From Wolinella sp052170135 (lineage in GTDB: Bacteria > Campylobacterota > Campylobacteria > Campylobacterales > Helicobacteraceae): a DNA stretch of 53,140 nt. The notes beneath the pieces are model-generated. The model was not told where the DNA came from. It made no database searches and saw only the letters and a list, made by a program, of their open reading frames with translations. Positions 8,349-17,459 of the stretch are shown piece by piece. The stretch covers positions 1-53,140 of the forward strand of contig JBQNBC010000011.1 of assembly GCA_052170135.1 (NCBI GenBank). The letters run 5' to 3'. A program made the position numbers and the translations under genes. Position 1 is the first letter of the stretch; each line of letters starts with the position of its first letter.

Positions 8349-9689
8349 CTATATTTTTTGTATCGATGCCACGCCAATTTGGTGATACTCAATTCCCAAC
8401 TCAGCCATACGCTCTCTTTTGTATTGATTACGCCCATCAAATATTATCGCCCGTGCTAATCGTGCCTTGATCTCATCAAAATCAGGGCTTCTAAACTCCT
8501 TCCACTCCGTAACAAGAATCATGGCATCAGCCCCATCTAGCGCATCATACTTACTCTTTGCATAGAAGATTCCTGTGTGATGTTTTAGATAGTGTTTTTG
8601 CGCCTCTTCCATAGCCTTCGGGTCATAGACCTGCACGCTGGCACCATGCTCTAATAGCTCAGAAATTAGCACGATGGAGCTAGCTTCACGCATATCATCT
8701 GTCTCAGGCTTAAAGCTAAGTCCCCAGATTCCAAATTTTTTACCTTTTAGATTCTCGCCAAATCGTGTGAAAATCTTGCGAGCAAGCACACGCTTTTGAT
8801 CGCTATTTACCGCCTCTACCGCACTTATTATCTTTGGTGAAATTCCAGCATTAAGTGCGATTTTTTCTAGAGCTTTTACATCTTTAGGAAAGCAGCTACC
8901 GCCATATCCGCACCCAGGATAGATAAAGCTATATCCAATTCGACTATCGCTACCAATTCCCTTTCGCACATCATTAACATCAGCTCCGACAATCTCGCAA
9001 ATATTTGCTATCTCATTCATAAAGCTAATTTTTGTCGCCAGCATTGCATTTGCCGCATATTTTGTCATCTCAGCACTCTCGATTCCCATGCCAATAAATC
9101 TATCTCGACTATGTGTAAATGGCGCATACAGCTCACGCATAATCTCCATAGCACGAGGAGAATCGCTCCCCACTACAACACGATCGGGCTTTAAAAAATC
9201 CTTAATCGCATCACCCTCTTTTAAGAACTCTGGATTGCTCACGACATCAAACTCAATCTCAACCCCAAGCCTCTTTTGCACGCTCAAAATCTCATTTCGC
9301 ACTAGTCGCGCTGTCCCCACTGGCACAGTAGATTTATCTACGACGACCAAATATCGTGTCATGCACGCACCAATCTCTCTAGCAACTGCTAACACATATT
9401 GCAAATCCGCGCTACCATCCTCGCCCATAGGCGTCCCAACCGCGATAAATGCAAGCTCTGCATCACTTAACGCCTCTTTTAAATTCGTGCTAAACCGAAG
9501 AGAATCCTTGCGATGATTCCCGAGCACCATCTCCTCTAAACCAGGCTCATAAATAGGAATTAAACCACGCTTTAGAGCATCTATTTTTTCAATATTAACA
9601 TCGACGCAAGTCACACGATTTCCCATTTCAGCGAAACACGCTCCACTTACTAAGCCCACATATCCCGTGCCAATAACCGCAATTCTCAT
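8349..9689 (-). CDS. ugd: UDP-glucose 6-dehydrogenase
   Basis: 446 residues, full length for the family. The N-terminal NAD fold has GTGYVGLVSGACFAEMG; TVPVGT and NPEFLKEGDAI follow; the catalytic cysteine is Cys266 in GCGYGGSCFPKDVKAL; the C-terminal UDP-binding domain has GLSFKPETDDMREASS. It oxidises UDP-glucose twice to UDP-glucuronate, a precursor for surface polysaccharides or lipid A/LPS sugars. Its substrate is made by GalU, also encoded in this window. First gene of the minus-strand run leading to ribF. Confidence 0.95.
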   Translation of the reverse strand: MRIAVIGTGYVGLVSGACFAEMGNRVTCVDVNIEKIDALKRGLIPIYEPGLEEMVLGNHRKDSLRFSTNLKEALSDAELAFIAVGTPMGEDGSADLQYVLAVAREIGACMTRYLVVVDKSTVPVGTARLVRNEILSVQKRLGVEIEFDVVSNPEFLKEGDAIKDFLKPDRVVVGSDSPRAMEIMRELYAPFTHSRDRFIGMGIESAEMTKYAANAMLATKISFMNEIANICEIVGADVNDVRKGIGSDSRIGYSFIYPGCGYGGSCFPKDVKALEKIALNAGISPKIISAVEAVNSDQKRVLARKIFTRFGENLKGKKFGIWGLSFKPETDDMREASSIVLISELLEHGASVQVYDPKAMEEAQKHYLKHHTGIFYAKSKYDALDGADAMILVTEWKEFRSPDFDEIKARLARAIIFDGRNQYKRERMAELGIEYHQIGVASIQKI

Positions 9690-9842
9690 CTTTCGCGCCT
9701 TTGCCCTAAAAATTGTGAGATTTTAACACACCAAGCGAAATAGCCAAGAATCTTGTGCATAAAATTGGTCTAGATTCTTGAAATACAACCATCGCTTTAA
9801 GCGTTAAAAGCTACAATTTCATATCTCCACCAAAGAGGAAAC

Positions 9843-10343
9843 ATGTCTATACTGCGCCTTTTTGTGTCGCTTTTTTGCATTACTTTTTTAACCGCGTGCG
9901 AGGTTAGATCCATCCCAAAGGCGGGCGATATTCCACCACGCTTTACTACGATTGGCATAACGGGCGAAAAACTCGTGCTAGATGACATGCGTGGCAAAGG
10001 TGTTGTTTTGCGCTTTTGGCAAAGTAGCTGCGCATCATGTCTAAAAGAGATGCCACTTCTTGAATCTATCGCACAAAAAAGTGGCGAGAAGATACACATC
10101 ATCGCTATAAACGTTGGTGAACCACACGCACATGTTGAGCGATTCTTAAATGAGAATCCAGTCGCACTAAGCGTGATTAGTGATGAAGGGAGGAGTATTA
10201 GCGATAGCTACGGTATATTGGCCACTCCGGCTACATTTTTTATAAATCCAAGCGGAATCCTCACAGATGTATTGTATGGTGAGAGTGATGCATTAAGTCT
10301 TGAAAAGCGTGTTCAAAATATCCTAAACAAAAAGGAAAAATAG
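9843..10343 (+). CDS. TlpA/ResA-like thioredoxin-fold lipoprotein
   Basis: 166 residues. Signal peptide with lipobox FLTAC (Cys19), then a thioredoxin fold of the TlpA/AhpC-TSA type with the redox pair CASC (Cys63, Cys66) following RFWQSS, and the cis-Pro loop as GILATPATFFI. Probably a membrane-anchored periplasmic thiol reductase. GAGGAAAC precedes the ATG. It ends one base before the NosL-like gene, so the pair is almost certainly co-transcribed, which suggests a role in copper-site or cytochrome maturation. The Cys pair and its flanks are intact. Confidence 0.85.
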   Translation: MSILRLFVSLFCITFLTACEVRSIPKAGDIPPRFTTIGITGEKLVLDDMRGKGVVLRFWQSSCASCLKEMPLLESIAQKSGEKIHIIAINVGEPHAHVERFLNENPVALSVISDEGRSISDSYGILATPATFFINPSGILTDVLYGESDALSLEKRVQNILNKKEK

Positions 10344-10344
10344 T

Positions 10345-11010
10345 ATGAGATTCTTGCTAATTATTCTGCCATTTTTGCTATTTGCAAACCCAGGTCAAGA
10401 TGTTAAAAACAAGCGTATCTACCCAATGGGCGAGCGGATTTTTTCACAAAATTGCCCAAATCTTGCACTTGAAATTTATAGCGATTCCTCAAAACTAAAA
10501 GAGGATATAGACAAAGGTGTGTGTGGGAATCTAAAAGAGCGCGAGAAAGAAGCACTTTTTTACTATATTTACGATATCAAAATAGTCAAAAATAGCGCCA
10601 AAAAAGAGAGTGCAAAGATTACTGTCCCCCCGCGCTCAAAATGCCCGGTGTGCGGTATGTTTGTCGATAAGTATCCGCGATGGGCAGCTATGGCAGTAAG
10701 TGAAAATGCCAAAGAATACTACTTTGATGGCGTAAAAGATATGGCAAAATTCATACTCAACCGCAGTCTTTACGATAAAGATACCAGTGCACTAAAGTCG
10801 CTATTTGTGACTGATTACTACACACAAAACAAGCTAAATGCACGAGAGGCTGTCTATGTCATAAAAAGCGATGTGTACGGACCTATGGGACATGAGCTAA
10901 TTCCATTTCAAACACGAAGTGACGCGGAGGGATTTATCCGCGATCATGGTGGAGAAATTATCGATAGTTTCGATAAAATCGACACTCAAACCATAAAAAT
11001 GCTTGAGTAA
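10345..11010 (+). CDS. NosL-like periplasmic protein
   Basis: 221 residues with a signal peptide (1-14). The C-terminal domain carries the NosL signature KCPVCGMFVDKYPRW (Cys100, Cys103, Met105), followed by YYFDGVKDMAKF, YTQNKLNAREAVYV and SDVYGPMGHELIPF, the conserved NosL order. NosL binds Cu(I) and helps metallate nitrous-oxide reductase; homologues without nosZ nearby probably serve other copper enzymes. The N-terminal 15-90 region is an extra segment with its own Cys37 and Cys60, slightly reminiscent of a c-type cytochrome domain but lacking CxxCH. It is coupled to the TlpA-like gene before it. Confidence 0.8.
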   Translation: MRFLLIILPFLLFANPGQDVKNKRIYPMGERIFSQNCPNLALEIYSDSSKLKEDIDKGVCGNLKEREKEALFYYIYDIKIVKNSAKKESAKITVPPRSKCPVCGMFVDKYPRWAAMAVSENAKEYYFDGVKDMAKFILNRSLYDKDTSALKSLFVTDYYTQNKLNAREAVYVIKSDVYGPMGHELIPFQTRSDAEGFIRDHGGEIIDSFDKIDTQTIKMLE

Positions 11011-11021
11011 AAGGATCTGGC

Positions 11022-11927
11022 TTGATACGGCATCTAATAAACACTCGCGATCTAACTAAAAATGAGATAGTGCAGCTGCTCGATGAGGCGGAGGGCTATC
11101 TAGATACGCACATCCGTGAGAATCTAAAAGGCAAGCTAGTCATTACTATATTTTTTGAAAATTCGACACGAACACTAAGTAGCTTTGAAATCGCTGTCAA
11201 GCGGCTTGGTGGAGAGGTAGTGAGACTTGATGTGTCAAAAAGCTCAACTTCCAAGGGTGAAACTATCTTTGACACTGCGGCAAACCTAAATGCTATGTCA
11301 CCGCAAGCAATCATTGTTCGTCACAAGCATGCTGGTGTGCCAAATCTCCTAGCGCGCCACACTAGTTGCTCTATAATAAATGGTGGCGACGGTGCGCATG
11401 CCCATCCAACACAAGCCCTCCTGGATCTGCTGACTTTAAAGAGAAATTTATGCGATCTAGAAGGTAAAAAAATCGCCATCATTGGAGATATCCGAAATTC
11501 TCGCGTAGCAAATAGCAATATTGAGTTGCTTGGACGCTTTGGTATGGAAGTCATCCTAGTCGCACCACCGCATTTTATGCCAAAAACAAACTTGCGCCAG
11601 CACGACCGCGTATGTGATGTTGTAAATGAAGTAGATGCAATCATGAGTCTGCGCACACAAACTGAGCGTCATGACAATCAAATCTATGCGAGTTTAAAAG
11701 ACTATGCTAGTGATTTTTGCATAACAAAAGAGCTCATGGGAGACAGAAAGATAGTGCTACTACACCCAGGACCGGTACATCGAAACGTAGACATTGACGA
11801 TGAGATGCTACAAGACCCACGATGTAAGGTGCTAGAACAAGTAACAAATGGCGTGGCAGTGCGTATGGCAGCATTGCGATTCTTGATTGAAAGCTCACAG
11901 GAATCTTGTGTAGATTCTCCAATTTAG
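11022..11927 (+). CDS. pyrB: aspartate carbamoyltransferase catalytic subunit
   Basis: 301 residues, the catalytic chain of pyrimidine biosynthesis, joining carbamoyl phosphate and aspartate. The carbamoyl-phosphate loop STRTLSSFE is at residues 48-56; DGAHAHPTQALLDLLT and the aspartate-side MSLRTQTER and LLHPGPVHRNVDI motifs are intact. No regulatory PyrI is seen nearby. TTG start, with AAAAGGA upstream, 11 bases after the NosL-like gene. pyrF, a later enzyme of the pathway, is elsewhere in the window. Confidence 0.95.
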   Translation: MIRHLINTRDLTKNEIVQLLDEAEGYLDTHIRENLKGKLVITIFFENSTRTLSSFEIAVKRLGGEVVRLDVSKSSTSKGETIFDTAANLNAMSPQAIIVRHKHAGVPNLLARHTSCSIINGGDGAHAHPTQALLDLLTLKRNLCDLEGKKIAIIGDIRNSRVANSNIELLGRFGMEVILVAPPHFMPKTNLRQHDRVCDVVNEVDAIMSLRTQTERHDNQIYASLKDYASDFCITKELMGDRKIVLLHPGPVHRNVDIDDEMLQDPRCKVLEQVTNGVAVRMAALRFLIESSQESCVDSPI

Positions 11928-11943
11928 CACAGGAGCATAGCCT

Positions 11944-14349
11944 ATGATAATGCAAAGACTAATCAACAAAACCATTCCACTGGCACACGACGCGAGCCTA
12001 CGAGATGCCTTTTTGCGCATCCAGAGCAGTGGCTGTGGCACTGTTGTATTTGTCGATGAGGGCAATAGACCAATTGCAATTATCACTGAACGAGATATCT
12101 CTAGATTGCTTTTTAGCGGGCATACATTTGATGAGTCCGCCCTGGAGCTTGCAAACAATAAGGGGTTGATTTTTGCACAAGGTGAGCGCGACCTAGAGCA
12201 TATATTAGAGTTAATGATAGGGAATAATATTAGACGTGTCATCATATGCGATTCTCTTGGTAGATATATAGGCATAGTCACACAAGATACGATATTTCAC
12301 GAGCTTGGCGAAGAGATATACAAAACAAAACTACGGGCAAAGCACATAATCGGTGCGAAAAATTTCATCTTCCATATAACCAACAAAGAATCACTCAAAG
12401 ATGCGCTATCAATCATGGTACAAAACCGCATCGGCACGCTACCGATACTAGATAAAGGTGGAAAAACACAAGGAATCATAACCGAGCAGAGAATCATAAA
12501 ACTAGCAGAAAGTGGCGTGGATTTAGATAGTAAAGCAAGCGATTTTGCAAGTCATATTCTTCATGTTGTACACGAGGATTCTTACATTAACGACATTATT
12601 GATATTTTTGAAAAAGATCCGACATCACTTTGCGTACTGGTAAATAACTCAAACGGTGAGTTACAAGGAATCGTAACAAAGCGCGACCTGCTAAAAAATG
12701 CAGAAAATAGCTACAAAACAGCAATGGAGGAGAGCTTCCGTGCTACACGATACGCGCTAAACAACTTCCCACAAAGCGTACTTGAGTGCTACCATCTAGG
12801 CACTACGATTCTTATACAATGGGCAAATCGACGTGCCTTTGAGATTTTTGGTGATGATATCTTGGATAAACCGCTAAGCGTAATTCTAGACCCTATGACA
12901 AATGCATATATCTTATCGTGTATAGCAAAAGGACTCCATGTAAAGCCCTTCAATATAAAAGTGCATGGCAACTACTATGAGCTAACGGTAGCAAAATCCA
13001 CGCAACGCATAATTCAATTTGTATTCACAGACGTAACAAAGCACAAGGAGTACGAGGAGACACTACAAAAAGAACAAAAAGTGGTGCAAAACATCTTAGA
13101 TTTTCAATCATCGATCGTCTTTGTAACGGATGGCGATGAAATAACAAACGTAAATAAAAGTTGCTTAGACTTCTTTGGCTTAAATAATTTAAGAGAGCTA
13201 AAGAGTAGATACAAATGCTTAAGTCAAACATTTGTCGCACGAGACGGATTCTTGGCAAGATCGAGTAGCTCATGGCTACAAAAGGCGGTCGAAGCGACAA
13301 GCAAAAAGAGTAGCGTGAAGGCTATTTTGCAAAACCCAGCTACAAAAGAGGAGCGGATTTTCATCATCAAAGCTGGTGCATATCCCGATTCTGTTGGTAA
13401 ATTCATTGTATCACTAACCGATATTACAGAGTTAGAGGAGAGCAAGCAAGAGCTAGAGAAGAAAGTACAAGATCGCACAGCTGACCTATCGCATACCATG
13501 CATATACTCCAAGAGGCACAGAAAATAGCACGCCTTGGCTACTGGCAACTACACCTAAATAGCATGGAACTTGAGTATTCTGGGAACATGATACAAGCCA
13601 TAGGCATAAAAAGTAGTGGCAAAATAGACGTCAAAGACCTGATGGATATCGTCTATCCAAGCGATAGACTAAAGCTAATCCGTGCCTACATAAATGCTAC
13701 ATCAAACAATCAAGATGTGAACTGCATAATTAGATTCCTCGGACTGCATGACAATATCTGTACAACACGCATACATATAAAATCACCATCAAGCTGGTAT
13801 AACAAAAGAATCCTATTTGGTATCTGTCAAGACATCACCGAGCAGACCGAGCTAGAAAAAGCAGCTTATTACGACAGCTTGACAAGAATCTACAATAGAA
13901 ATAAGTTCAACGATCTAATTTCGCGTGAAATAGATCTGTTTAAACGCTACAAGCAACCCCTATCCTTGCTTATATTTGACATCGACCACTTCAAGCTAGT
14001 AAACGACACATACGGGCATCAAGTCGGGGATATGGTGCTATCTAAGATAGCTGATATCGTGTCACACGAAATACGCAGTACAGATATTTTTGCCCGCTGG
14101 GGTGGAGAGGAGTTCGTCATTATCACACCTGAGACATCACTAGATGGCGCACGACTACTAGCAGAAAAGCTTCGTGCAAAAATAGAGAGCTGGGAATTCA
14201 AAAATATTGATGGACACATTACGTGTAGCTTTGGCGTGACTAATATATTGTCACACGAAGAGATGGAGACGTCACTAAATAGTGCCGATGAACTACTCTA
14301 TCAGGCAAAGGATAACGGTCGAAACTGTGTAGTAGCACTCGAGAGATAG
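11944..14349 (+). CDS. diguanylate cyclase with four CBS and PAS domains
   Basis: 801 residues, soluble, no membrane span. Residues 1-125 and about 135-255 are two CBS pairs (VVFVDEGNRPIAIITERDI; LPILDKGGKTQGIITEQRI; GIVTKRDLL). Three PAS-like regions follow (~265-375, ~385-490, ~515-640) with a short coiled coil (ESKQELEKKVQDRTADL) between. The GGDEF domain ends the protein: YYDSLTRIYNRNKFN, and the active site reads GGEEF (residues 720-724), so it should make c-di-GMP; RSTD at 711-714 is a canonical product-inhibition I-site. CBS domains usually sense adenine nucleotides. It starts 16 bases after pyrB. Confidence 0.93.
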   Translation: MIMQRLINKTIPLAHDASLRDAFLRIQSSGCGTVVFVDEGNRPIAIITERDISRLLFSGHTFDESALELANNKGLIFAQGERDLEHILELMIGNNIRRVIICDSLGRYIGIVTQDTIFHELGEEIYKTKLRAKHIIGAKNFIFHITNKESLKDALSIMVQNRIGTLPILDKGGKTQGIITEQRIIKLAESGVDLDSKASDFASHILHVVHEDSYINDIIDIFEKDPTSLCVLVNNSNGELQGIVTKRDLLKNAENSYKTAMEESFRATRYALNNFPQSVLECYHLGTTILIQWANRRAFEIFGDDILDKPLSVILDPMTNAYILSCIAKGLHVKPFNIKVHGNYYELTVAKSTQRIIQFVFTDVTKHKEYEETLQKEQKVVQNILDFQSSIVFVTDGDEITNVNKSCLDFFGLNNLRELKSRYKCLSQTFVARDGFLARSSSSWLQKAVEATSKKSSVKAILQNPATKEERIFIIKAGAYPDSVGKFIVSLTDITELEESKQELEKKVQDRTADLSHTMHILQEAQKIARLGYWQLHLNSMELEYSGNMIQAIGIKSSGKIDVKDLMDIVYPSDRLKLIRAYINATSNNQDVNCIIRFLGLHDNICTTRIHIKSPSSWYNKRILFGICQDITEQTELEKAAYYDSLTRIYNRNKFNDLISREIDLFKRYKQPLSLLIFDIDHFKLVNDTYGHQVGDMVLSKIADIVSHEIRSTDIFARWGGEEFVIITPETSLDGARLLAEKLRAKIESWEFKNIDGHITCSFGVTNILSHEEMETSLNSADELLYQAKDNGRNCVVALER

Positions 14350-14604
14350 AGAAGAACTATAGGCTAATAATCTAAGCGAATTTATCTTTGGTTTGACTTT
14401 AGATTCTCTTGCATTGCTAGGTTTGGATTGCTGCATATGAGCTATTTATTCATATCAAATAAAGATGCACGCTATAAAATTAGCAAAATATTTTTATAAT
14501 CTTTAAAAGAATCTGAAAGGATATTGAAAAATAATTTATCTAATAAATCTATCGAATAGTCAATAAAATATTTAAGACTATTTAACAATGGACGAAATTA
14601 AATA

Positions 14605-14691
14605 TGGTGCCGAAGGTCGGACTCGAACCGACACAGGGTTACCCCTACCAGATTTTGAGTCTAGCGCGTCTACCAGTTTCACCACTCCGGC
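14605..14691 (-). tRNA. tRNA-Leu (CAA anticodon)
   Basis: The minus strand folds as a class II tRNA: acceptor GCCGGAG pairs with CTTCGGC followed by ACCA, anticodon loop CTCAAAA gives CAA, a long variable arm and a GGTTCGAGTCC T-loop are present. CCA is encoded. It lies 35 bases after the tRNA-Leu(GAG) gene. Confidence 0.95.
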
Positions 14692-14726
14692 ATAAATTCA
14701 AAACAAAACAAAAAGTAAAAAGAAGA

Positions 14727-14811
14727 TGGTGCGCTGAGCGAGACTCGAACTCGCACGGGTCGCCCCGCCACCCCCTCAAGATGGTGTGTCTACCAATTCC
14801 ACCACCAGCGC
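14727..14811 (-). tRNA. tRNA-Leu (GAG anticodon)
   Basis: Minus-strand class II tRNA: acceptor GCGCTGG with TCAGCGC and encoded ACCA, anticodon stem CCATC/GGTGG with loop TTGAGGG giving GAG, long variable arm, T-loop GAGTTCGAGTCTC. It lies between the atpE terminator and tRNA-Leu(CAA). Confidence 0.95.
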
Positions 14812-14818
14812 ATAAAAT

Positions 14819-14843
14819 GCACCAGGTTAAAATAACCCGGTGC
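14819..14843 (-). terminator. terminator of atpE
   Basis: On the minus strand GCACCGGGTTA and TAACCTGGTGC form an 11-bp RNA stem (one G-U) with a three-base loop, followed by ATTTTA. It sits just after the atpE stop codon and before the two tRNA-Leu genes. The U-tract is short, so read-through into the tRNAs is possible. Confidence 0.65.
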
Positions 14844-14858
14844 GTGAAAAAAGATAGA

Positions 14859-15167
14859 TTAGAGAAGTGGGTTTGCGTAAAGAAGAATCAAACCTACAAC
14901 AAGTGTATAAATAACTTGCGCTTCAATCATCGCGATGGCAATAAACATCGTTGTCATGATTTTACCACCAACACCAGGATTTCTAGCCATACCTGAAATT
15001 GTAGCAGCAGCTGTATTTCCCATACCTACCGCACCACCAAGTGCAGCAATACCAAGACCAATACCAGCGGCTAACACAGAATAAGACTTAAGCATCTCAT
15101 TCGCACTCATATCAGCAGCAAATGCAACTCCAGCAAGCGCAAGAAAAACAAGAATTAACTTTTTCAT
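14859..15167 (-). CDS. atpE: ATP synthase F0 subunit c
   Basis: 102 residues from the ATG at 15167, which has AGGAG seven bases upstream; a longer frame begins at 15194 but lacks a ribosome site. The first ~18 residues look like a signal peptide (FLALAGVAFAAD), as in other Campylobacterota AtpE. Then two helices: VLAAGIGLGIAALGGAVGMG with the RNP loop (ARNPG) and the second helix containing the proton-binding Glu82 (AMIEAQVIYTLV). It builds the rotor ring. It stands apart from the other atp genes with its own promoter upstream. Confidence 0.95.
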   Translation of the reverse strand: MKKLILVFLALAGVAFAADMSANEMLKSYSVLAAGIGLGIAALGGAVGMGNTAAATISGMARNPGVGGKIMTTMFIAIAMIEAQVIYTLVVGLILLYANPLL

Positions 15168-15241
15168 TCCAAAACTCCTAAAATATTTCTTCAAACGCCA
15201 CTCGGATTCTTTCCCCTACTAGGTCGTTTCAAGTGGGCGAA

Positions 15242-15247
15242 ATTATA
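15242..15247 (-). promoter_or_regulatory. -10 box of the atpE promoter
   Basis: TATAAT on the minus strand about 75 bases upstream of the atpE start, in the gap after pnp. The resulting leader can fold around GCC-ACT/AGT-GGC. No clear -35 element, as is normal for the main sigma factor of this group. Confidence 0.6.
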
Positions 15248-15250
15248 CAG

Positions 15251-15277
15251 TTCTTTAATAAAATTTTCATTAAAGAA
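15251..15277 (-). terminator. AT-rich hairpin after pnp
   Basis: TTCTTTAAT and ATTAAAGAA are perfect nine-base complements around a nine-base loop, a few bases after the pnp stop and just before the atpE -10 box. It may be a weak terminator of pnp or an mRNA 3' end; it also overlaps the atpE promoter upstream region. Confidence 0.4.
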
Positions 15278-15281
15278 GCCC

Positions 15282-17456
15282 CTAAACACGCGCTAATTCG
15301 ACCTTATTCTTGTTGATGGATAGAATCTGCACTTCGATTTCATCACCCTCGCTTATCACCTCTTCGATTCTCTGGTCGCGTCTTTGCACAATTTTTGAAA
15401 TATGCAACAGACCATCGCCACCTTTTGGTAGTTCAACAAACGCACCAAAATCAACGATTTTCTTTACCTTGCCCTTAAAAATCTGTCCACTAGAATACAC
15501 ATCGCCAACTTTTACACGCTGCACACCCTCTTGGTTACTTATTGACAAAATGTGTTCCTTTGCTGCCTCAACTTTTTGACGATTCCCACCTGTCACCTTA
15601 ACTTCGCCATTATCTCGATTTAGATCTATAGCCACTTCAAATCGCTCGATAATCTCCTTTATCGTCTTGCCAGCCTGCCCGATGATGTCTACGATTCTTC
15701 CAGGATTGATAGAAAAAATCTGAAGCGATGGCAAACTATCATCATTTACAACGATTTTAGTTTCTGCATCCTCCATAATTCCCAAAATATGCTCGCGCGC
15801 CTCCTTTGCCTGATAAAGTGCGGCACGGAGTATATCCATGCTAAGCCCACCAAGTTTTATATCCATCTGCATAGCAGTGATTCCAGCTCTGCTACCAGCG
15901 ACTTTAAAATCCATATCCCCATCATGATCTTCAAGACCCATAATGTCTGTAAGAATCGCGTGTCGATCACCTTCGACAACAAGCCCCATAGCCACACCAG
16001 CTACAAGCGCAGTCGTTTTTATGCCAGCTGCTTTTAGCGCGAGAGAGCCACCACAAACCGTCGCCATAGATGATGAGCCATTTGATTCTAATATTTCAGA
16101 AACAAGACGAATCGTCTGTGCGCCCCAGTTTTCAATCGTCGATTCCAGTGCGCGCTTAGCTAGATTTCCATGCCCAAGCTCACGTCGCCCTGGTGCTCCT
16201 ACCATACCAGCCTCGCCAACGCTAAACGATGGGAAATTATAGTGAACCATGAAACGCTCTTTGCAGCCCTTTTCAGTCAATAGCTCATAACTCTGAGCAT
16301 CCATCTCACCGCCAAGTGTAGCGACCACTAGAGCCTGTGTCTCTCCGCGCGTAAATAGTGCTGAAGCATGCGCGCTTGGTAAGATATTCGTCTCAATCAA
16401 TATTGGTCGCACATCTTTTAGTTTCCTACCATCAGCACGCTTGCCATCATTTAGTATGAGATTCCTAACAATCTCGCGCTTATACTTCCCAAGCGTGTTA
16501 TACACAGCATCGAATTCCCAGCCAGATTGTGTTGCAACACTTTTTGCAATTACTTTTAGATCACTATTGCGTTCGCTTTTTGCCATTTTCACAACCGCAT
16601 CTTTTATCGATTCTGCATGGTTATTTTTTAGATATTCATAAATCTCTGGAGAATCTATCTCTGGCTTTAACTCAAGAATCGCACTCTCCTTGCTCACCCC
16701 ATCAAATGCCACTGCATAACGCGCAGATGCATCTTTTATGCTACTTTTTGCCATCTCTAGGGCTTCTAGCAGATTCTCTTCGCTGATCTCATTTGCTGAG
16801 TGGCTTTTTAATATTTCATTTGCGCTTGCGGCTACGATTCCGCATTCACCAACAAAACAAGCAGAATCAATACGCTCACTACCAAGGGCGCGCATCTCTA
16901 TCATCAATAAATCATCATCAACACCAGATACAAATAAATCCAGTGTCGATTCTCCTAGTTCACTGTTAGTTGGGTTTATGACAAACCCACCATTTACGCG
17001 CCCTATTCTTAGACCATGCACAGCCTTTTTTACGGGTATATCTGACACATACAGTGCAGCTGAAGCGGCATTTAGCGCCATGCTTTGCAAGTCAGCTTCA
17101 CTCTCTGCGCTAAGCACCATTACGGTAATTTGCGTTGGATAGTCATATCCCTTTGGAAACAATGGACGCAAGCTCCTATCTATGATTCTTGAAGTTAGCG
17201 TCTCAAAATCCCCAGGCTTTGTTTCGCGCTTAACAAAGCCACTAGGAAATCTCCCAACCGAATAGCTCTTTTCTATATATTGCACAGTAAGTGGGAGAAA
17301 GTCCTCTTCTACGCGCTCATCTGCGTTGTAACAGACTGTAGCCAAAAGGACATTTTTGCCACTTTTGTAAAGCACTGAGCCACTTGCTTGCTTGGCCACA
17401 TGGTTAAATTCGAAACTTTCCACGCGATTTGGCAATACAATCTCTTTAGTCGTCAT
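15282..17456 (-). CDS. pnp: polyribonucleotide nucleotidyltransferase (PNPase)
   Basis: 724 residues, complete. Two RNase PH-like domains (GRFPSGFVKRETKPGDFETLTSRIIDR in the first; LFTRGETQALVVATLG, and the catalytic AILTDIMGLEDHDGDMDFKVAG in the second), then a KH domain (VDIIGQAGKTIKEIIERF) and an S1 domain (GQIFKGKVKKIVDFGAFVELP). The enzyme degrades RNA 3' to 5' by phosphorolysis, in the cytoplasm. It follows the PRTase gene with a three-base gap, inside the run from purD to pnp. Confidence 0.97.
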   Translation of the reverse strand: MTTKEIVLPNRVESFEFNHVAKQASGSVLYKSGKNVLLATVCYNADERVEEDFLPLTVQYIEKSYSVGRFPSGFVKRETKPGDFETLTSRIIDRSLRPLFPKGYDYPTQITVMVLSAESEADLQSMALNAASAALYVSDIPVKKAVHGLRIGRVNGGFVINPTNSELGESTLDLFVSGVDDDLLMIEMRALGSERIDSACFVGECGIVAASANEILKSHSANEISEENLLEALEMAKSSIKDASARYAVAFDGVSKESAILELKPEIDSPEIYEYLKNNHAESIKDAVVKMAKSERNSDLKVIAKSVATQSGWEFDAVYNTLGKYKREIVRNLILNDGKRADGRKLKDVRPILIETNILPSAHASALFTRGETQALVVATLGGEMDAQSYELLTEKGCKERFMVHYNFPSFSVGEAGMVGAPGRRELGHGNLAKRALESTIENWGAQTIRLVSEILESNGSSSMATVCGGSLALKAAGIKTTALVAGVAMGLVVEGDRHAILTDIMGLEDHDGDMDFKVAGSRAGITAMQMDIKLGGLSMDILRAALYQAKEAREHILGIMEDAETKIVVNDDSLPSLQIFSINPGRIVDIIGQAGKTIKEIIERFEVAIDLNRDNGEVKVTGGNRQKVEAAKEHILSISNQEGVQRVKVGDVYSSGQIFKGKVKKIVDFGAFVELPKGGDGLLHISKIVQRRDQRIEEVISEGDEIEVQILSINKNKVELARV

Positions 17457-17459
17457 AAT

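Noticed and set aside
9088..9516. 142-codon plus-strand ORF
   Set aside because: Antisense to ugd, whose motifs are intact; shadow frame.
14604..14996. 130-codon plus-strand ORF
   Set aside because: Runs through two tRNA genes and the atpE end in antisense; not a gene.
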